A stretch of DNA of 25,711 bases from UBA10205 sp035289625 (GTDB lineage: Archaea; Iainarchaeota; Iainarchaeia; Iainarchaeales; Iainarchaeaceae): the NCBI GenBank assembly GCA_035289625.1, contig DATDWP010000013.1, positions 1-25,711 on the forward strand, read 5' to 3'. The translations under genes were made by a program, and so were the position numbers. Below are positions 23,610 through 25,711 of the stretch, in pieces. Numbering within the stretch: the first letter of the stretch is position 1; every line of letters starts with the position of its first letter. The notes under the pieces are model-generated. The model ran no database searches, was not told the DNA's origin, and saw only the letters and a program-made list of their open reading frames with translations.

Positions 23610-23753
23610 GGGAACGTAGTCTAGCCTGGTCTAGGATTCAGCGTTCGGGCCAACCTTTTTCTTTGTAAAAGAAAAGTTGGGAAAAAAGAAAAATTTTTGA
23701 GTAAGGTTGCGAATGACGCTGCGGCCCCGGTTCAAATCCGGGCGTTCCCACCA
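23610..23753 (+). tRNA. tRNA-Pro (anticodon CGG) with an intron and encoded CCA
   Basis: Exons are 23610-23649 and 23716-23750, with CCA encoded at 23751-23753. The acceptor stem GGGAACG pairs with CGTTCCC. The D arm (GTCT / GGAT with wobble pairs) contains AGCCTGGTCTA, and the anticodon stem is CAGCG/CGCTG. The T arm is CCCGG-TTCAAAT-CCGGG. The loop reads T32 T33, anticodon C34 G35 G36 (23646-23648), G37, then A38 after splicing. The cloverleaf is complete once the intron is removed. It decodes CCG proline codons. Confidence 0.93.
23650..23715 (+). other. 66-nt archaeal tRNA intron at position 37/38 with bulge-helix-bulge
   Basis: The exon-intron junctions form a textbook bulge-helix-bulge: outer helix CAGCG/CGCTG, central 4-bp helix TTCG/CGAA, three-base bulges GGC and TGA, and inner helix CAACC/GGTTG. 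Cleavage after the second base of each bulge (GG|C and TG|A) gives the stated exons. The intron also contains an internal inverted repeat (CCAACCTTTTTCTTT with AAAGAAAAGTTGG) that uses the same 5' bases as the inner helix. Confidence 0.9.
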
Positions 23754-23882
23754 CAACCTTTTCTTTTGGCCCAAAAGAAAAGCTTGACCAAAAGAAAAAG
23801 CCTTCTCAAAAAACTTGACTAAAAAGAAAAGTGCCAAAATGGTGGCGAAAAAGAAAGAGAAAAATTTGGCAAAAAAAGTGTA
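23754..23882 (+). repeat. A/G-rich AAAAGAAAAG repeat tract after tRNA-Pro
   Basis: The core CAAAAGAAAAGCTTGA recurs in degraded form several times (CCAAAAGAAAAAG, CTAAAAAGAAAAG, AAAAAGAAAGAG), with TTGAC spacers between. The same core appears in the tRNA intron. The minus-strand open frame across this region is an artefact of the low complexity. Confidence 0.6.
23758..23782 (+). repeat. perfect 12-bp inverted repeat just 3' of tRNA-Pro
   Basis: CTTTTCTTTTGG, one C, then CCAAAAGAAAAG is a perfect palindrome with a one-base centre, beginning five bases after the CCA. It closely resembles the inverted repeat inside the tRNA intron. It could form a hairpin in the trailer or be part of a dispersed repeat. 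Confidence 0.8.
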
Positions 23883-23998
23883 AAAATTTGCTTTGAAAAA
23901 TAAGTCTATAAAATGGCTCCGTTTGACGCATTTTGCTTGACTGAATAGATGAAAGCCTGCGACTTCAAATGAAGCCATTTTAAGTGTAAATTAGCGGC

Positions 23999-24091
23999 TT
24001 ATTTGCCGCAATTATGCTTTGTATCTTCGCTTGGCGCATTTGGCATCTGGAAGACACTATGACATTCTTTACAATACTGTAGTTGTATCAT
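23999..24091 (-). CDS. 30-residue CCHC mini zinc-binding protein (candidate)
   Basis: The open frame MIQLQYCKECHSVFQMPNAP then SEDTKHNCGK has C7-x2-C10 and H26-x-C28, which can supply four zinc ligands as in a minimal zinc ribbon or knuckle. A strong Shine-Dalgarno GAGGTG lies five bases before the ATG, better than most in this window. A TATA-like run at 24177-24190 could drive it with a leader of about 65 bases. The frame is short enough to occur by chance, but motif plus Shine-Dalgarno together make it credible. The function is unknown. Confidence 0.5.
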   Translation of the reverse strand: MIQLQYCKECHSVFQMPNAPSEDTKHNCGK

Positions 24092-24251
24092 ATGTTCACC
24101 TCTTTATTTTCAGAAATATTTGAAGAATCCGTGAAATCCTAACAATTTATTTCGTCTAAATGTATTGTATTTGATGATATATATAAATCTAACTTTTTTC
24201 TCAAATTGGCTGTTTTAGGGCTTTAAAGGCGTTTATTGGGGTTTTTGCACT

Positions 24252-24356
24252 AAAATTGAGGTTGCCCCCAAGATCACATACGGGTCTCTTTGGTCGAGTG
24301 AACCTGACCCCGGATGGGCAAAATGGAAGTTTTTCTCCTTCCTCCATTAACCTCGA
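24252..24356 (-). ncRNA. candidate structured noncoding RNA, about 105 nt
   Basis: The minus-strand RNA can close on itself with GAGGTT at its 5' end (24354-24349) and AACCTC at its 3' end (24263-24258), followed at once by an AATTTTA tail. Inside are hairpin AATGGAGG/CTTCCATT (24348-24323, one G-U, 11-base loop) and stem TGCCC/GGGCA (24320-24316 with 24267-24263). There is also stem GGGTC/GACCC (24310-24306 with 24286-24282), topped by GGTT-CACTC-GACC. A TATA box at 24375-24383 on the same strand puts the 5' end at about 24353-24356, exactly the base of the closing stem. I do not recognise it as a known RNA class. A plus-strand transcript cannot be fully excluded. Confidence 0.5.
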
Positions 24357-24374
24357 TTATACTTGGTCTCTTTT

Positions 24375-24383
24375 AGTATAAAT
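24375..24383 (-). promoter_or_regulatory. TATA box for the candidate RNA
   Basis: On the minus strand ATTTATACT, followed by AAAAG, is centred 24-26 bases before the first base of the closing stem of the predicted RNA. Confidence 0.5.
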
Positions 24384-24454
24384 TATTTTCTGAAAATATG
24401 CTGTACAAAAAAGCCATGTGACGAATAAATGAAAATTTTTATGTAAATTTGAGT

Positions 24455-24655
24455 TCAGATTTTGCGGATCCCGTCACATGCCGGAAATGCCATGCATCCC
24501 CAAAAAGATCCCCACTTTCCCTGCCTCACAACCATTGCAAGGCCGCATTGTGGGCACATGGGGGCTTTTGCCGCTGTTTTTGAATGTGCCGAGCACACGG
24601 GTTGTTTTTGCTTATTGTAAATTGTTGCGGTTTTTCCGCATACGGCACATTTCAT
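24455..24655 (-). CDS. topoisomerase-type C4 zinc-finger protein
   Basis: The 66-residue protein contains two metal sites. The N-terminal KCAVCGKTATIYNKQKQPVCSAH has CxxC and CxxH. The C-terminal CPQCGLAMVVRQGKWGSFWGC, with a later PACDGIRKI, is the C4 zinc finger found at the C-termini of bacterial-type topoisomerase I. Here it stands alone, so it may bind single-stranded DNA or RNA as a separate factor, or represent a detached topoisomerase tail (inference). An in-frame TTG at 24676 would add seven residues. ATG 24655 is preferred because the TATA-like box at 24685-24693 gives a leader of about 7 bases. Confidence 0.82.
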   Translation of the reverse strand: MKCAVCGKTATIYNKQKQPVCSAHSKTAAKAPMCPQCGLAMVVRQGKWGSFWGCMAFPACDGIRKI

Positions 24656-24684
24656 TTTACCACTTGATAAGTACAATCAATTGG

Positions 24685-24693
24685 GTATTTATT
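24685..24693 (-). promoter_or_regulatory. TATA-like box for the zinc-finger gene
   Basis: On the minus strand AATAAATAC lies about 34 bases before ATG 24655. It sits only six bases beyond the stop of the LamG gene, so the two genes probably have separate transcripts. Confidence 0.4.
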
Positions 24694-24698
24694 GGTTG

Positions 24699-25711
24699 TT
24701 AGTTTTTCCTTATTATTAGTCTTCCGAGTTTTTGGATTATTAGTTGGTGGCGGTTTGTTGGTTTTATTCGTAGGATTGCTTTTTTTGTGGGTTGCAATTC
24801 TACTGCGCTGCTTGAGAGTACTGTTAGTGAGCCGTTGCGTAAATCAAAATTGTTCCCGACACGCGCAACCATTGTGTCCTTGTACAAATTATTGACATCG
24901 GTTGCCGAGAGAGCACGGTTGTAGATGCGGATGTCGTCGATAGTGCCTAAGAATCTTCGTGCAGAGTTTGTAGTTGATCCTCCGACTTCAAATGCAGGTG
25001 ATGTACTCAAAGAATCTGCGGCTGTTCCTGTAAGATTTAATACGCCATCAACATACAAAGTATAAGTAGTGCTAGTATGAGTCAGAACAGCATTATGCCA
25101 CGCATTATCATTATACGCGCTTGAAGTAATTGCTTGTTGTGATCCGTCTCCCCATTGGACAATAAGTTGGCCATGATCTGGACGCCCATTTCTTAACATG
25201 GATATCATAAGCCCTTCGCCTGTTCCCGACCCATTCAATGCTCCATGAGCAATAATTGGCCTGATTGCAGAACCGGCATCGGATGATTGGGTTCCGCCCT
25301 TAAACCATGCGGAAACTGATCCATCGCCAGAACTTTTTGTATAAGTTGTACTAACATAATCATCCGTCCCATCGAATTGTAGTGCTCCGCCAAATTTTCC
25401 TGTTTGGTGTGTTGCGCCGTTGATTGTTCCTGAATTTCCATTACCACTGAAATCTTTTGCGGTTGTTCCTCTGCCTTCGTCAAATTTCCATTGCCCAACA
25501 AGATTTTGATCATAGTTAGTTCCGAGTTCACAAGTAGTGTTCCCATCAATTACCCAATCAATTCCAGAAACACTCGGCGGCTGACAAAAATACAATTGGT
25601 TGACATCACCAGCAGACAGAGCACGATTGTACACGCGGACTTCATCGATACCGCCACGCCAAAAATATGAACCGCTTGACCATTGCCCAATGATAAGGTT
25701 TGCATCATAAT
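24699..25711 (-). CDS. LamG/ConA-lectin-like surface protein (N-terminal part outside window)
   Basis: The frame is open to the right edge, so only the C-terminal 336 or so residues are seen. The first visible residues (DANLIIGQWSSGSYFWRGGIDEVRVYNRALSAGDVNQLY) end one LamG-type domain. A complete one follows, from NLVGQWKFDEGRGTTAKDFSGNG to FLGTIDDIRIYNRALSATDVNNLY, about 170 residues. Such jelly-roll domains bind sugars or other surface ligands. The paired IDDIRIYNRALS motif shows tandem duplication. The last 55 residues leave the fold and end very basic (KKAILRIKPTNRHQ to LGRLIIRKN), without a membrane anchor. It is likely part of a larger secreted adhesin. Confidence 0.88.
   Translation of the reverse strand, partial: YDANLIIGQWSSGSYFWRGGIDEVRVYNRALSAGDVNQLYFCQPPSVSGIDWVIDGNTTCELGTNYDQNLVGQWKFDEGRGTTAKDFSGNGNSGTINGATHQTGKFGGALQFDGTDDYVSTTYTKSSGDGSVSAWFKGGTQSSDAGSAIRPIIAHGALNGSGTGEGLMISMLRNGRPDHGQLIVQWGDGSQQAITSSAYNDNAWHNAVLTHTSTTYTLYVDGVLNLTGTAADSLSTSPAFEVGGSTTNSARRFLGTIDDIRIYNRALSATDVNNLYKDTMVARVGNNFDLRNGSLTVLSSSAVELQPTKKAILRIKPTNRHQLIIQKLGRLIIRKN

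Larger units (their letters stand above)
24092..24454. other. 363-base region without long genes
   Basis: This stretch holds the leader and Shine-Dalgarno of the 30-residue gene (24092-24110) and a symmetrical TATA-like run GATATATATAAATC (24176-24189) usable on either strand. It also holds the candidate structured RNA (24252-24356), its TATA box (24375-24383) and an unassigned A/T-rich tract (24390-24454). I see no protein-coding frame of useful length. Confidence 0.6.

Noticed and set aside
23754..23882. Possible CRISPR-like array in the A/G-rich repeats
   Set aside because: Repeat units are short, degenerate and irregularly spaced, with no uniform spacers and no cas genes in the window.
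23631..23978. 115-residue minus-strand open frame across the tRNA and its flank
   Set aside because: It is antisense to tRNA-Pro and contains ERPDLNRGRS, the well-known false peptide from reading through a tRNA T-arm region; the rest is Phe/Lys low complexity.
24256..24330. Plus-strand GAACCTGACCCCGGAT resembles part of the TPP riboswitch core
   Set aside because: The CTGAGA element and the rest of the core are missing, and no plus-strand gene follows within reach.
24692..24895. 67-residue hydrophobic plus-strand frame
   Set aside because: It is antisense to the 3' end of the LamG gene, with no promoter or Shine-Dalgarno.

Overview
The window looks like archaeal chromosome. The evidence is a complete A-type (A1A0) ATP synthase operon in the order H-I-K-E-C-F-A-B-D, a tRNA-Pro with a bulge-helix-bulge intron, archaeal TATA boxes about 26 nt before start codons, and a TraB/PrgY-family membrane protein. 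Small single-pass and 2-TM proteins, a very large repeat-built surface protein and LamG proteins suggest a small-genome DPANN-like lineage (Diapherotrites/Micrarchaeota/Woesearchaeota type). That placement is inference; no rRNA is present to fix it.

Layout. 1-2.3 kb (+): the 3' part of a bacterial/eukaryotic-type S-adenosylmethionine synthetase, two unrecognised small proteins, and an EVE/PUA-like protein. 2.3-2.9 kb (-): a small secreted protein. 3.0-3.4 kb (+): a YbaK-type aminoacyl-tRNA deacylase. 3.4-12.3 kb (-): the ATP synthase operon, headed by an unrecognised 2-TM protein. 12.4-14.7 kb (-): a SufS-like cysteine desulfurase and a membrane-anchored DsbA-like oxidoreductase. 14.9-15.5 kb (+): a CDP-alcohol phosphatidyltransferase. 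15.6-18.7 kb (-): a 1031-residue secreted protein built from phage-tail-fibre-like and Gly-rich repeats. 18.8-19.5 kb: a 48-residue basic protein tail-to-tail with a PIN-domain protein. 19.6-21.7 kb: TraB-family protein (-) and a single-pass coiled-coil surface protein (+). 21.8-23.5 kb (-): CTP synthase. 23.6-23.75 kb (+): intron-containing tRNA-Pro(CGG), followed by A/G-rich repeats. 24.0-24.7 kb (-): a 30-residue CCHC mini-protein, a candidate structured RNA of about 100 nt, and a topoisomerase-type zinc-finger protein. 24.7 kb to the end (-): the C-terminal part of a LamG surface protein.

How it fits together. The ATP synthase genes are nearly all coupled by short gaps or 4-8 nt overlaps, and most carry a Shine-Dalgarno sequence. 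The first or single genes elsewhere often have a TATA box that places the transcript start at the start codon, so the genome appears to mix leaderless and SD-led initiation. Two noncoding signals stand out. One is a GC-rich hairpin plus U-run between the proteolipid gene atpK and atpE. The other is the structured RNA near 24.3 kb, whose 5' end is predicted by a TATA box. The proteolipid carries residues associated with Na+ coupling.
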